Source: Culex pipiens pallens
Lineage: Eukaryota > Arthropoda > Insecta > Diptera > Culicidae
Assembly: GCF_016801865.2 (NCBI RefSeq)
Contig: NC_068939.1
Span: 120,942,671-121,006,670, forward strand
Direction: 5' to 3'
DNA: 64,000 bases
The notes below the pieces were generated by a model that worked only from the letters and a program-made list of their open reading frames with translations, was not told where the DNA came from and made no database searches. Below, piece by piece: positions 1 to 11,400 of the stretch (position 1 is its first letter; every line of letters begins with the position of its first letter). The position numbers were made by a program, and so were the translations under genes.

Positions 1-1150
1 AGGAATCTTTTTTAAGTCGTGTAATTATTTTTATAATAAATTTAATTATAATTTTAAAATGATTTCAAATAAATTTAGATTTTTACAGGAATCTTATAAA
101 TCCAGTAACTATGTCTTTAAAATAAATTAAATGAAAATGTAAAAATAAATTTAAATAAACTCTGATTTTTTAAACAGGAATCTTAAAAATTCGATATCTC
201 TTTTTTTGAATAAACTTAATTAAAATGTCAAGTGTCAACTGGTTTCCTAATCCGGATTATTTAGAACAGGTTCCCATTGGCCACATTTATAAATCTGATT
301 TTAAATAAATTCAGATTCATTTTAAGGAATTCTGAAAATTTCCTAATTAAAATATTTGACATTATTTTATTTAAAACAGGTTCCGGTAGGCCACTCGGCC
401 AAATTTCTGATCTGATTTGTTTTCCAGGAATCTTGAATTTTGTCCACTGGTTCCCTGATCCGGAAGATATAAACAGGGTCCGGTTGGCTATTTGGCTACA
501 TGTCTGAATCTAATTTTGATAAAATTTAGATTAATTTATAAAAAAATAAACTTATTTTTTTTTTATTTTAAATAAAATTGTCAAGTGTCCACTAGTTTCA
601 TGATCCGGAACATTTAGAACAGATTCCCGATGGCCACATTTCTGATTCTGGCTATAAATAAATTCAGATTTTTTTCAAGGAATTTTGAAATTCTGGTAAC
701 TAAAACAACTTTTTAATAAATTCAATAAAAATGTCATGTGACCACTGTTTCCCGGATCCGGGACAGTCAGAACAGGTTCCCATTGGCCCCTTGGCCATAT
801 TTTGGGATTCTGAAAGTATAGAGTAGCAAAAAATGCTTCAACACCACATTTGTTTTTCTAAATTGTCTGGCACATAGGAATTTTGAAAAAAAAAACTGCT
901 TAAATGTTTGCTAGTTTCCGGATCCGGATTGGCCAGAACCGGTTCTCAATGGCCACATTTTCGATAAAACACCTTCGGATATGCTTGGACAAACCATTTT
1001 TTGAGTTTGTATTGATTGTTTGAAGCAATAGTATGTTTTTTTCGCATAAAGAGCAACAAATTTCAAAATTTTGAAGATTTCGCACAATTTTGGCCAATAA
1101 TCCGGATTTCCACCGGAACCGGTTACGGGAACCGACCAATGGGACCATAT
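1..1150. repeat. degenerate dispersed/tandem repeat tract
   Basis: About 1.15 kb of AT-rich DNA in which one motif set returns four or five times in diverged form. It consists of an AGGAATYTT-type start, a run of AAATAAATTTAGATT-like sequence, then a GC-richer core around GATCCGGA, ACAGGTTCCC and TGGCCACATTT. Copies of the core lie near 240-290, 440-500, 595-640, 745-790 and 910-960, so spacing is irregular, roughly 150-200 bp. A related core is seen near 30115-30330. No open frame of convincing codon usage is present. I read it as an old, decayed tandem or dispersed repeat. Confidence 0.5.
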
Positions 1151-1646
1151 TTTGGGTTTTTCTAACAATTTACCGTCTAATGACACCAGAAGCATCTAAA
1201 AAGACCTAATAGAACTTAAGTTACAGTGAAAACAAAATAAAAAATATTTTTTCGACGGGGGGTGATTCATATGCAAAACTTCTGCATTGAATATCTCGAG
1301 CTAGGGTAACAATTAAGACATGGGCCAGGTTGCATTGTGTTCAGGAAGCCGATCCCTCGGGGAGTTTTTTGAATCGTCCTGCTAATCACAAAAAATTTTT
1401 TTTTGTTACGCTGTGTAATCATTTGGTGTTGCTTCTATTTTTTCGAAAAAAAAATCATAATTATTAAAAAATAACTGTTAAAAAAGATAAAAATCTTTTT
1501 TTTTAGTTCTAGAATCAAATTTGAAATTTGCTAACAGTACGTTACAGAAATTAAATATCATTATTATCGATCATTCCAAATCGATGTTTTCTTTCTGTCA
1601 AAAATTAAAAAAAAAATCATCAGCAATAAAAACTGCGTCAAGCATG
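1151..1646. other. intergenic, nothing recognised
   Basis: AT-rich sequence with homopolymer runs. No gene, RNA or clear repeat could be identified. Confidence 0.5.
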
Positions 1647-1842
1647 AAGGAGGCATTAGACTACAGCAAACAAACAAACACACATTTTTTACAGTTTGGA
1701 AGCCTGTTTGTTTGCCTGCATTTGTTTGCAGAAACGTCAACCGGCATTTATTTTGCTTTGCTTGTGAGTTTGGCAAACTGTCAAACACGAAAAAGTGCGA
1801 GCTTGTTTGTTTGTTTGTTTTGTCATAGTCTAATACCTCCTT
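1647..1842. mobile_element. 196-bp palindromic MITE
   Basis: The ends are near-perfect inverted repeats: left AAGGAGGCATTAGACTA, and right, read on the other strand, AAGGAGGTATTAGACTA (one mismatch in 17). Inside each end is a CAAACAAACAAAC run and its complement, so most of the element can fold on itself. It is non-coding; the open frames that cross it on both strands come from the symmetry. The target duplication is not clear. Confidence 0.7.
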
Positions 1843-2231
1843 GAGCTTGAACGTAGCCTACTACTTTGTTTATTTTGACAGCTTATTAGTGGAGATCATT
1901 CCAATTTCACAAGACGCATTCGCTCTTTCCAGCAACCAGGAGTTAGCCACGGTGTGTTTCCTAGAACAAACTTAAGATAAAAATTTGGAAATTTGGTCTG
2001 ATATTGGGCACCAGGAAAGAAGGACTCTTTCCCGACATTTCTCGGGGCCCAGCGAAATATTTCGTCGGGGGGTCTAGAGCAACTTTTTTTAATTATTTTT
2101 TTTCACAATAGTCTACGGAAATCGATGGGTTCATGTTCATATTCATCAAATTTCTTATACATGTGTCTCAAGCGTCTCTAAATTGCAAATTTGACTTCAA
2201 ATAAAAAGTTTCCAACCCAAATTTACCAGAT

Positions 2232-2300
2232 GTTTCCATCTTGGATGTTGAGGTTATTTCAAAGAACGCTAGAAATAACCTCAACATCCAAGATGGAAAC
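2232..2300. repeat. perfect 29-bp inverted repeat (hairpin)
   Basis: 2232-2260 is exactly complementary to 2272-2300, separated by an 11-nt loop (AAAGAACGCTA). It lies inside the left part of the foldback element. It could cruciform or, if transcribed, form a short perfect hairpin RNA. Confidence 0.85.
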
Positions 2301-2863
2301 CTCAACCGAATAACAATCTTTTCTTTGTACAATTTGTCATAAAAATACAGTAACAAATTGCCCGGATACAAATTCAACCTTAAACCATTGCTAAACTTAG
2401 AGTTTTTCATTTAAAAGCTATTGATTACCCAAAAGGTTCCCAACATTATTTTTTTCAATCCGCTCCCTACAACACTATAATATTTTAAAACATTTTCGAA
2501 TCAATCACATTGTAGAGAACAGTTTTCTGAACAGTTTCCATAAAAGAGTATAGTTTGGGTTCAATATAAGCAGAGATTTACACAATTTCGTATAATAAAA
2601 AGTGACTTTCTCCATAATTGTGGTTTTAATTCCCATTCTAACGATGAACACCGTCTACTGATTTTTTATGATTCTTATAAAATAATTTTCATAAATTTAT
2701 AATTTTTTTTTTTAGTTTCAGCAAAATGTTTTCATTTTTTAAAATATCATAGTAAGCAGTGTTCAATATAATGTTCCATTTTTTCAAACAACAAAATTCA
2801 AATTCACTCAGAAAATGGTTGTGCTGAAAATGCGTTTTTTAAATATTTAAAATACAAATTAGG

Positions 2864-2970
2864 TGTCGGAGTCGGAGTCGGAGCCGGAGTCACCAAATTT
2901 TGGAAAGCTGGAGTCGGAGTCGGAGTCGGAGTCGGCTTAACTCAGAAAGTCGGAGTCGGAGTCGGAGTCG
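2864..2970. repeat. GGAGTC hexanucleotide microsatellite
   Basis: Three blocks of GGAGTC repeats (with one GGAGCC variant) separated by about 20-nt unique spacers. Non-coding. Confidence 0.85.
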
Positions 2971-3563
2971 CTTGAAATATGTCCCGACTCCGCAGCCCTG
3001 GTTTTGAGGACTCCAGTTTGGATTTTGAGGAGAAATTCAAAGAAAGCTTAATATCTGGTAAATTTGGGCTGTAAACTTTTTATTTGAGGTCAAATTTGTA
3101 ATTTAGAGTCACTTGAGGCACATTCATAAGAAATTTGATGGTTATGAACATGAACCCATTAATTTCCATCGACTTTTCTGAAGAAAAATCTTTTAATATC
3201 GAAAAAAATCTTTTAAAAAAAATTACTCTAGACCCCCCGATGAAATGCTTCGCTGGACCAATGATGCCAGATTATTTTATGGGAGATCTGTACTTTCTTA
3301 AAAATAAATCTATATTTTATCTGTATCGTGTCAAATTCGATGCCACAAAACATTTTTTTTTGAATTTTCAACAGCAGATTTAAGTTTTTTAATCATATTA
3401 AAGCATAATTCGATTTCTAAATTGTTGAAATTTTTAAATTCAATCATTTTAAAATAATTTGTATACACAGATTTGTGCGATTTTTGAGATCGAAAAATTT
3501 GTATAATACAGATTTATCTGTATATCTGGCATGGCTGCGCTGGACCCCGCAAAATGTCGGAAA

Positions 3564-4173
3564 ATAGCCCTTTTTTCATGGTGTCAAATATCAGACCTGC
3601 CGATTTTTTTTATCTCAATGTTCTCGGAAAAATACACCGTGTTGCACTAGCATTTCATAGTATGCCAGATTTAGGAAAAGTTTTTATTTTCTATAAATTT
3701 ATAAATTTTTATACTGTTTAGTTGTGGTTTTATGTTTTTGTATTAATTTTGATGACAATCTTTGCGCTGATCCGATTAATGATTACAATGCGAAAAAGCT
3801 TTTTTTTAGGTTTCTTTAACAATTCTTAGACTTTGCAGAATGGTGGAAAATATTGAGGTTGTTCCAGTTTACAAGCGTGATTTTTGTTGTTCAAATTTAA
3901 TCAGCTACATTTATTGTGGCAAAAAATTGTCAACAATGCGGGAAGCATTAAAACTCGATGAAAATATATCCAAAAAAAAGTGATTAAGCTAATGCACATG
4001 CTCATTAAATTTAATCCATTTTAAAATCGAAAGAATTTCAAAATATTTTAAAGTTTGAAATTTTTAAAAACTGCTTATGTTTGAAAAAAATATAGAAATA
4101 GTCTCAAAACTTCTACGACACTCATCAACAATAGTTTATTTTTCAAAATTGATAAGTTTACAAAATATTGTTG
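3564..4173. other. intergenic, nothing recognised
   Basis: AT-rich DNA without a credible gene or clear repeat structure. Confidence 0.5.
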
Positions 4174-4685
4174 TACCGTCAGTGGGGATGACATTGGGTC
4201 TGGGGGGTGAGATTGGGTCAAAGCGATTTTTTACGGATTTTACCATTACTCAGGTTGGAAACTGGATTCTCTTAAGAGGGTTGTGTAGGGGACATCTTAA
4301 GATGACTTCGCTGAAAAAATCTCGTTGCTAGAACAAATCCTGTTATTTTGGCAGCTGTCTAAAGTTGAGGTACGTTTTTGGCCAAAAATTTCTTCTCGAA
4401 AAATCATTTTTCTAATATTTTTGTGGAATTGCTACCCAAATGTTTGAAAATCTCCACTTCAAACATTGTAGTTTCATTTGAGATTGGGATTGGGTCAATT
4501 TTAAAACTATTGACATTTAAGGTAGTGGTGATTAAAATCCACCATATTTTGGAAAAAAATTAATTAACTATTTAAAAACAAATCTACGTTGAAAGATTTT
4601 TGATGTTATTTAAATTGTTTTTATGATTAAGAAATTACGAGAGGTGTATCGTTTTTTGACCTATAGTCACACCCCACTGACGGTA
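4174..4685. mobile_element. 512-bp TA-flanked TIR element (mariner-type MITE)
   Basis: Starts TACCGTCAGTGGGG (4174-4187) and ends CCCCACTGACGGTA (4672-4685), a perfect 14-bp inverted repeat beginning with TA, as expected for a Tc1/mariner-type TA target duplication. Internal subrepeats of GAGATTGGGTC occur. No transposase frame. Confidence 0.75.
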
Positions 4686-5160
4686 TTAAGACTTTTTAAA
4701 TAAACTGCTTACGTTTGAAAGGATGGAAAAACTCACAAAAATATTACAACCATCAAGAATAGTTTGTTTAAAGCATAAAAACTCTGAAAATATATTAAAG
4801 AAGTGAAACTATTACTTTTTTGAAAAACTATTCTCGTTTGAAATAATGGGTAAACTCCAAATTTATTACCAAATCATTTTTCTTATGGATAAATTCTTTA
4901 AAAAAAATAGATTGAAAGTTATGCTAAATATTTTAAAGAACTGCTCATTTTTGATAAGATTGATTTTTTCCACACGACTCCATTCGACCATTTGTCCATT
5001 TTCGACCTTTTATCCCATTGTTCGATATTTTGGCATTTGATTATAATTTGAAGAAAAAATTTTTCATCGTAAAACTTTGTTCAATATCTTGTTAAATTCA
5101 AACCCAATTTAAAGCGTGTCCATTGCTGTCCAATGCAATGTTTTGAAACTAGCCCAAGAG

Positions 5161-5384
5161 TACACAGAAAAAAAAAATCATGGTAATATTACATCTGGGA
5201 AGGAGTACATCTTTTATGTCAGAAAAAAGGTGTAATTTTACCTCTGGAAATGTGTAATTTTACCACTTTTCTGGTGTAATGTCACTTTTTCAGTCTAAAT
5301 TGAGGTAAAATTACAACATGAAAGAGGTAATATTCAACCTTCCAAAATTAAAGCTTCCAAATTTACATTATTTTTTTCTGTGTA
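5161..5384. mobile_element. 224-bp TIR MITE, TACACAGAAAAAAA ends
   Basis: Perfect 14-bp inverted ends, TACACAGAAAAAAA at 5161-5174 and its complement at 5371-5384, again with TA outermost. The inside is rich in GGTAATATTAC/GTAATTTTAC subrepeats. The same end type is found on the element at 43274-43673. Confidence 0.75.
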
Positions 5385-7067
5385 GAGTAGTATTCGTGGG
5401 AAGGGGGAAAACACAGCAAATGGAGGGTAATTTTATATTAACTGTTCCATTTACAATTTGTTTGCGTTGTCGATGTGGGAATTTTCCACTGATAAAAGCT
5501 AAAAATTATGTTTTCCCAAGGGAAAGAGATGCTGATGCAGGTGGAAAGTGTGTTATTGTTCCTATCGTTTGGGAAACCTTGTCCGAAAAATGGGAGGAAG
5601 TGTTGTGCAAATTAAATTATGATGTACAAACTATGAAAGGTTTTTAACAACCACAATTATTTGTTCGATTCCAATGCAATTTCGAACGCATTGTTCGCGG
5701 ATTATATTTAACCATTTATCAGTTGCAATGTAAATTTAATCAGCCACTCAAAAAAAGGCTTTCGCTGGAAAATTCGTGACGTTTTAATGCGCTTCCAGTT
5801 TTCACCCTCTCCCCTTGCTGGAGGCGGTAAAAGCTCATTATTTAATCTGATTATTATTTCGCAATTAATTTCATGCCCAACAGATGCGAAAATTATCAAT
5901 CATTTGGGAAGGCTTTGGAAGGAAGATAGGGAGGTGATGGCGTAAGCTTTTCCGGAAGGGGGTATTTTCCACCAATTTTCCTCAAATAAGTTGGAGTCAT
6001 CATTTTTAACGGCAGCTTTAGATTCTGTTGTTCATTTTTGGAGTTATTTTTGCGCCCAAAGTGCACTGAAAAAAAAAACTGTCACAAAATATAGATTTTA
6101 TTAAGCTGAAAATAACATAGATTTTTAATGATCTTTTTACTGCCCACAAACTCTTCCCTTTAAAAAAAATCGTTACAAGATCTCAAGGACTCTGCAAGAC
6201 AGTCCTGACGCAAGACAAACTTTCCTTCTGTTTTTCCCCTTCTAACCGTGAAAAAGTGAGAGAATTTTCCCTTAACGTAGCACAGCTTAGTGAATAATAA
6301 ATACCACTGTTGGTTAATATTTTATTGCCGCAACGCAATTTGTGGCATCGGACACAATTTCCCTCACCGTTTTTCTTATTTTCTTTCCGAAGGTTGAAAT
6401 TGAAGATGATGATGGTTGGGCACAGCTTGGCAAAGTTTTGCTGAGTTTTCGGAAAAAGTGCTTTCCCAGCAGAAATTTTACAACAGTTAAATGGGTGTGG
6501 TTGCCTGAGGATGTTTGGAAATTTCTGTTTCTTCTTTGATTGTGCCCAAGTTTTCCTATTAAAATTAATGGTTCTTTTTATAGATGGCGATAATTGTCCG
6601 CAGGTATTTTAGCAAAAAAAATCATCTCAATGGCATTCAGCACTAATTTGCAAACCATCATCTTCAGGAAGCACTTCAAATGAATAGACGAGTCGAGCAG
6701 CAGCTGGGAGAAACTCGACTTTTCTGTGTGAGGAGATGGGAGCTTTTCCCGACCTCAGACAACAAAGATAGAACGACGGCTAGCTTAATGGATCATGGAG
6801 CAAATTAAAATCATAAAAAAAACTTGGCATCATTTCCGCAAAGGAGAGATGAGTCTAAAGCACTTGTTTAACGGAACTGACATAGTGATTAATTAATTTT
6901 ACAGAAAGAGGGTTTTGTGTTTCAGTAACAAATGGGTTCAAAAGTGTTCGATGGAGAATCAATAACCTGAATTGGAAACTTGAAAACATATTTTGAATTA
7001 AATACTTTACATCTTAGAAGCAATGTAAATCATTTCTAATGTACCTTTTTATCTCTTTTATTTTCAG
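5385..7067. other. upstream region of the tincar-like gene, no gene recognised
   Basis: Less repetitive than its surroundings. Short open frames occur (for example 5318-5647 and 6342-6539), but none shows a domain, start context or codon bias that I would trust. The stretch ends in a good polypyrimidine tract and TTTTCAG at 7061-7067, which may be the 3' splice site of a 5' UTR intron. It may therefore contain 5' UTR intron sequence of the gene that follows. Confidence 0.4.
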
Positions 7068-7331
7068 ATCACTGACCTAATTTAACGAAATCGCCTGAAA
7101 AACAAAACCAGCAGCAATGACAGCAGCATATCAGCTCAGAACTCCAAAAGACTTGAAACCAAATACGTAGCCAGCACGAAATGGCCAAAAATCGTCATCA
7201 CATCTAGCGATCGTAGAATCTCATCATCTCTCATCATCACTCTTCATCGAGCACTCACAAAACTTGCTCAAGCCTCTAGCATAACTGTAGAAGAGTCACT
7301 CGTCTAGCTATCCCACAAACTACTGTTCAAA
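7068..7331 (+). other. probable 5' UTR exon part of the tincar-like gene
   Basis: Runs from the putative acceptor TTTTCAG (7061-7067) to the ATG at 7332. It has CATCA/TCATC repeats and stop codons in all frames, as expected of leader sequence. The limits are inferred from splice-site consensus only. Confidence 0.4.
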
Positions 7332-8144
7332 ATGTCCATCACGGGTTCGCTGGTCGGCTACGAGAACAACAATGACGTGTCCGCGACGAAGAAGAACCGC
7401 TCGCTGCTCAACATTACCGGCACGTCCAACGCGTCCTCGAAGCAGTGCCAAAGTCTAAACTCGAGCCTCACGAACAGCGTCATGACCAGTGCCAGCACCC
7501 GCAGCCACCGGATGGACGGAGGAGGTTCCTCCGGCAAGAAGCATCGCCGGTTACATCTGAACACGCTGTGGTCCGTGTGGTACGGAGTGCTGGTCACCCT
7601 GCTGCAGGCCTACCTTGTGCTCCAAGGAACCCATCGATATCTGGGACTCTCGGCACTCAGCTGGAAGTACGAAAAGCCGTCCACCGAACTGGACATCCAG
7701 ATCGTGTTCTGTGGCCTGGTGGTGCTGTTTCTGCCCCTTCTTCTGGCGGCCGCCATGTTCCGCGTTGGCAATCTGGCCAACGATGGCATCAAGCTGGCGT
7801 CCGGCACCAGACTGTGCTCGTCGGCACCCACCGACGGACTGGAGGAGGAGGCCTTCGAGGGAACGTTGAGGTACGTGTAACCTTCTTTCATTCATCAAAA
7901 CAAAAAAAACACAAAGATTCATTCAAGCCATTGATAAAAGATTTGCATTGCTTGCAACTGATAGCAAACCAACGTAAACCCATTTGAACTCAAAACAACC
8001 ATTCTTGTTATCTGCGTTTCAGAGCCCTTTGGATACACGGAGGACCAACGTCTGCCTTCATACATATCATAACGGCAATATGTCTGCTACTTCCGCGATT
8101 GCTTCTGGAAGCAAAAGTGATCGAGAACGGACTTCTCCCAAAAG
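7332..8144 (+). CDS. tinc: tincar-like multipass membrane protein, first two coding exons (partial)
   Basis: Join of 7332-7870 and 8023-8144. Exon 1 ends in AG|GTACGTG after two bases of an Arg codon. Exon 2 follows TTTCAG and ends AAAG|GTAAGT, leaving one base for the next exon; the frame is open across the join (219 full codons). Residues 1-75 are polar and Ser/Asn-rich. TM1 is about 79-99 (WSVWYGVLVTLLQAYLVLQG) and TM2 about 123-143 (IVFCGLVVLFLPLLLAAAMF). Exon 2 gives a further hydrophobic segment, IIHTITA-type, at about 190-212. From memory of the family this matches the N-terminal part of insect Tincar, a predicted eight-pass membrane protein of embryonic and eye development. The symbol is a family call, not a search result. 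GC-rich coding style contrasts with the surroundings. The remaining exons are not seen before the vitellogenin gene that starts about 300 bp on, so they must lie beyond it, outside the window, or be lost. Confidence 0.7.
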
Positions 8145-8241
8145 GTAAGTGAACTGCCCCCACAATCAACTATCACCATGTTTTCAAAACAAATCTCGCT
8201 CATCTTCAAAACGTTGAACTCGACGTGCAAATCGAAAGTTG

Positions 8242-8248
8242 TTATCAG
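8242..8248 (-). promoter_or_regulatory. GATA-type motif upstream of vitellogenin A
   Basis: TTATCAG, the complement of CTGATAA, about 80 bp upstream of the putative start site. GATA factors are known regulators of mosquito vitellogenin genes. A single short motif is weak evidence of function. Confidence 0.3.
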
Positions 8249-8278
8249 CAAGTACCAATTCAGTATCAGTGATCGGAA

Positions 8279-8445
8279 TCAGCGTTTTGATCCCTTTAAA
8301 AGGATCCCGGTGGCCAACGATCAGGCACAGTCGTCTCCATCGATTCGAAGGAGAACAACTCGAACAGTTTCAGTCAGTTTGTGAAAAAAAAATACCCAAA
8401 TCTTGTCTAGTGCACTTTGTGAAGGAAAACCTCGTGTGATTCGTG
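8279..8445 (+). promoter_or_regulatory. vitellogenin A core promoter and 5' UTR
   Basis: TATA-like TTTAAAA at 8295-8301 is followed 26 bp downstream by TCAGG (8321-8325), an arthropod-type initiator. The ATG is at 8446. The stretch from 8279 on is shared almost base for base with the mirror region of copy B (about 26734-26898); upstream of 8279 the two genes are unrelated. This core promoter therefore lies inside the conversion/duplication tract and sits only about 150 bp after tincar-like exon 2. Confidence 0.65.
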
Positions 8446-11400
8446 ATGATGTGGTGGAAGTTTGTTCTCATCGTTCTGGGTAAGCAAACCGTACAGATCG
8501 AACCAACCAATCAGTCCCTCAACGCAACAATCAATCTCTTCCAGTGGGAACCTGCTTTGCCGAGCAGCAGCAGCAGCAGTTCAAGAGACCGCAAAGCTAC
8601 GATGAGGCTGCCCAGCGCTACGAGAAGTTGATGGACGGCGGTGCCAAGCACTACCTCCACGACAATCTCGCCTGGGAACCGAACCAAGTGTACTGGTACA
8701 ATGTGACCACCAAGACGATGACCGCCCTGCCCGATGTGACCGAACAGTGGACCGGTGTGCTGACCCGCGCCAAGATGGTCATCAACCCGAAGAGCGACGG
8801 ATACGTCGTCGGACGCATCGACCGAGCTCACTACGCCCAGTTCAACCAGTATCTGGCCGACGGTCACCGTTCGGAACTGTCCGACCTGAAGCTGACCTGG
8901 AAGCCGATGCCGTTGAGCTCGAAGCCGTTCGGTATCAAGTACAAGAAGGGTGCCATCAAGGGTCTGTACGTCGAGAAGACTGTCCCCAACCACGAAGTCA
9001 ACATCCTCAAGTCCTGGGTCAGCCAGCTGCAGCTTGACTTGTTCGGTGCCAACCTGATCAAGTCCAAGTACAACCAGCTGCCCGAAAACGAAACTGCCAA
9101 CGCCGTCTACAAGACCATGGAACCGTCCGTGTCCGGCGAATGCGAAACTCTGTACGACGTCAACGTTCTGCCCAAGTACAAAATCCAGTCGCACGACGAG
9201 TGGGTCCCTCAGCCCCAGTACATGCAGCAGGATGACGAGATCTTCGAGATTGTCAAGGCCAAGAACTTCAGCAACTGCGACCGCCGCATGGGATATCACT
9301 TTGGAATCACCGGTGCTTCGGACATCAAGCCCAACACCAACCAAATGGGAAACATTCTGAGCAAATCTGCTGTCAGCCAGATCTTTGTCGTTGGTAAAAT
9401 CCACAACCACACCATCCAGTCGGCTTCCACCACCAGCAAGATCCTGGTCAGCCCGTCGCTGGTCCATACCGAAAAGGCTATGGTCCTCGCCCAAGTCAAC
9501 GTTACCCTGAACCAAATCAAGCGCTCCCAAAAGGAACCCGTTGGTCCAGCTGAAGATCGTGCTGTCTTCGTTGGTCTGGTGTACAGCTACAATCTGCCAG
9601 AAGATAAGAACAACTGGGCTCGCCCAGAAAACGAAACTTCCAGCTCAAGCTCCAGCAGCTCTTCCAGCTCGTCTTCTTCATCGTCGGACTCTAGCTCTTC
9701 CTCGGACTCTTCTTCTTCCTCTAGCTCCTCTAGCTCCTCCAGCTCGGAATCGTCTAGCTCCAGCTCCAGCTCGAGCTCAGAAGAGAAGGACAACAAGAAG
9801 ATCAGCCCCGCTGAACAGCACAAGGATGCGCTGAAGCAAGTTGAAAAGCGTGAACGCTCGACCCGTAACCGTCGTGACCTGAACGCCCAAAAGGAGAAGA
9901 AATACTACGAAGCCTACAAAATGGACCAGTACCGTTTGAGCCGCGATAACGACACATCCTCGGACTCGAGCAGCTCCGATGATAGCAGCTCGTCCAGCTC
10001 TTCCAGCAGTTCCTCGGAGTCTCGTGAACATCGCAAAAATGGAACCCTCGCCGACAACTCATCCTCGTCGTCAAGCTCGTCAAGCTCCTCTAGCTCGTCG
10101 TCCGACTCGAAGTCGTCGTCCTCTTCCTCATCCTCATCATCTTCCGAATCTCTGGATAGCAGCGAAGAATACTACCAGCCTTGTTACCGTTACGACATCA
10201 GCAATCCATTTTGCTAACCATCGCTTATGGTTGCAAATAGGAGTAGGGTTTATTGCTATAAATTAACGATTTAACTTGTTAGTAGGGCTTTAAGAATTAG
10301 GGGTGTTTGTGTTGTTTTGTTTAAAATGATTTGTCATTCGTAAAAATTAAAAGGTTAATTCACAAACATATTACAACAGAGCACAGTCTAGGGAAAAAGA
10401 TCAAATAAAGCACACGTTACTCGCGAACCGAAGGGAACCATATTTGTAAAAACACTATAACAGCACACACGTTGGGGGGGTATACATCGTGACCCAAAAA
10501 GGGAGATTGCCAGTTGGATTAAGGGCATGCATGGGAGAAGGAAAAAGGGAATAAAAGAGGTTTTGTGGCGAGAGCGAGCCAACAATCGATCTTGGGTTCA
10601 CTGATTAGGCCTTTTCCACACCAACTACTGATCGAACCACATCGTCATCCCGTCATCAAGTGATCAAGTGCAAATCTATACCTACTGCGTTGTGAGAAGT
10701 GGAAAAGTTGCTTCCACGGGAGAAAGCAATTGTATCAGGTATAATTAACAAAAAAACTGTAAACCCCAAGTGTGATCCCCCAAATTCCTGGCCAGCTCGC
10801 TAACCTCTCCCTTCTACGTGCACGGTTGGTCCCTCAGGGCCCGTAATTACCAATTTGAGTCCACGATAGCACGTTCGTTGGACCAAAAGCCCACGCGGTC
10901 AAGCACCTTGCCCAGAAGGGCAGACCGGACTCTAGAAGCTGCGCGAACAGCGCCGTCGTCGGATAGCCTCGTCCCGCCGCTGGCAGGACGACCGACGCAT
11001 CCCAAGCTGTTGGTGGATCGCTTGCCTAGGGAAACCGCATGTACCTCGGCGACAAAGGCGATCACCCACAAAGTCCAGGTCCAAAGTAAAGGGAAGAAAA
11101 CACCAAAAGCAAAAAGTTAGTTTTTCTGGGACAAGTGATAGTGTTCAGTCTACTGATAGTGAATCATCTAGCTCTTCAAGCTCTTCCAGCACTTCAAGCA
11201 CTTCTAGTTCGAGTTCTGATTCTTCGTCAGACTCGAGATCAGCTAGAAGAAAGAACAAAAAGCATAAGAAATCCAAGAAGAAACACCATCATCTTAAACG
11301 GATCCCTGTTTCGGAATGGAGACTAAAATACGACGGAAAAGATCAAGGGCGGAAGCTTTCAGAATTTTTGAAGGAAGTTAAGAAGCGTCTTAAGGGCCTC

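Larger units (their letters stand above)
2029..3563. mobile_element. long-TIR foldback element with internal insertions
   Basis: The two ends match in inverted orientation. The left end has CCGACATTT followed by CGGGGCCCAGCG (2032-2054); the right end carries the complement (CGCTGGACCCCGC, AAATGTCGG) at about 3537-3559. Longer inner arms also pair: 2075-2230 with 3050-3235 share the reverse-complemented stretch around the ATCGATGGGTTCATGTTCAT motif and TTTACCAGAT. The right arm is interrupted at about 3260-3535, and the middle holds a hexanucleotide microsatellite. No transposase frame is visible, so it is a non-autonomous element. Confidence 0.65.

Noticed and set aside
5318..5647. 109-codon frame upstream of the tincar-like gene
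   Set aside because: It starts inside a MITE arm and runs out into unrelated DNA, so it is a chance frame.
7445..7987. Alternative 180-codon frame overlapping tincar-like exon 1
   Set aside because: Shadow of the real exon in another phase. It reads through the intron and lacks hydrophobic segments.
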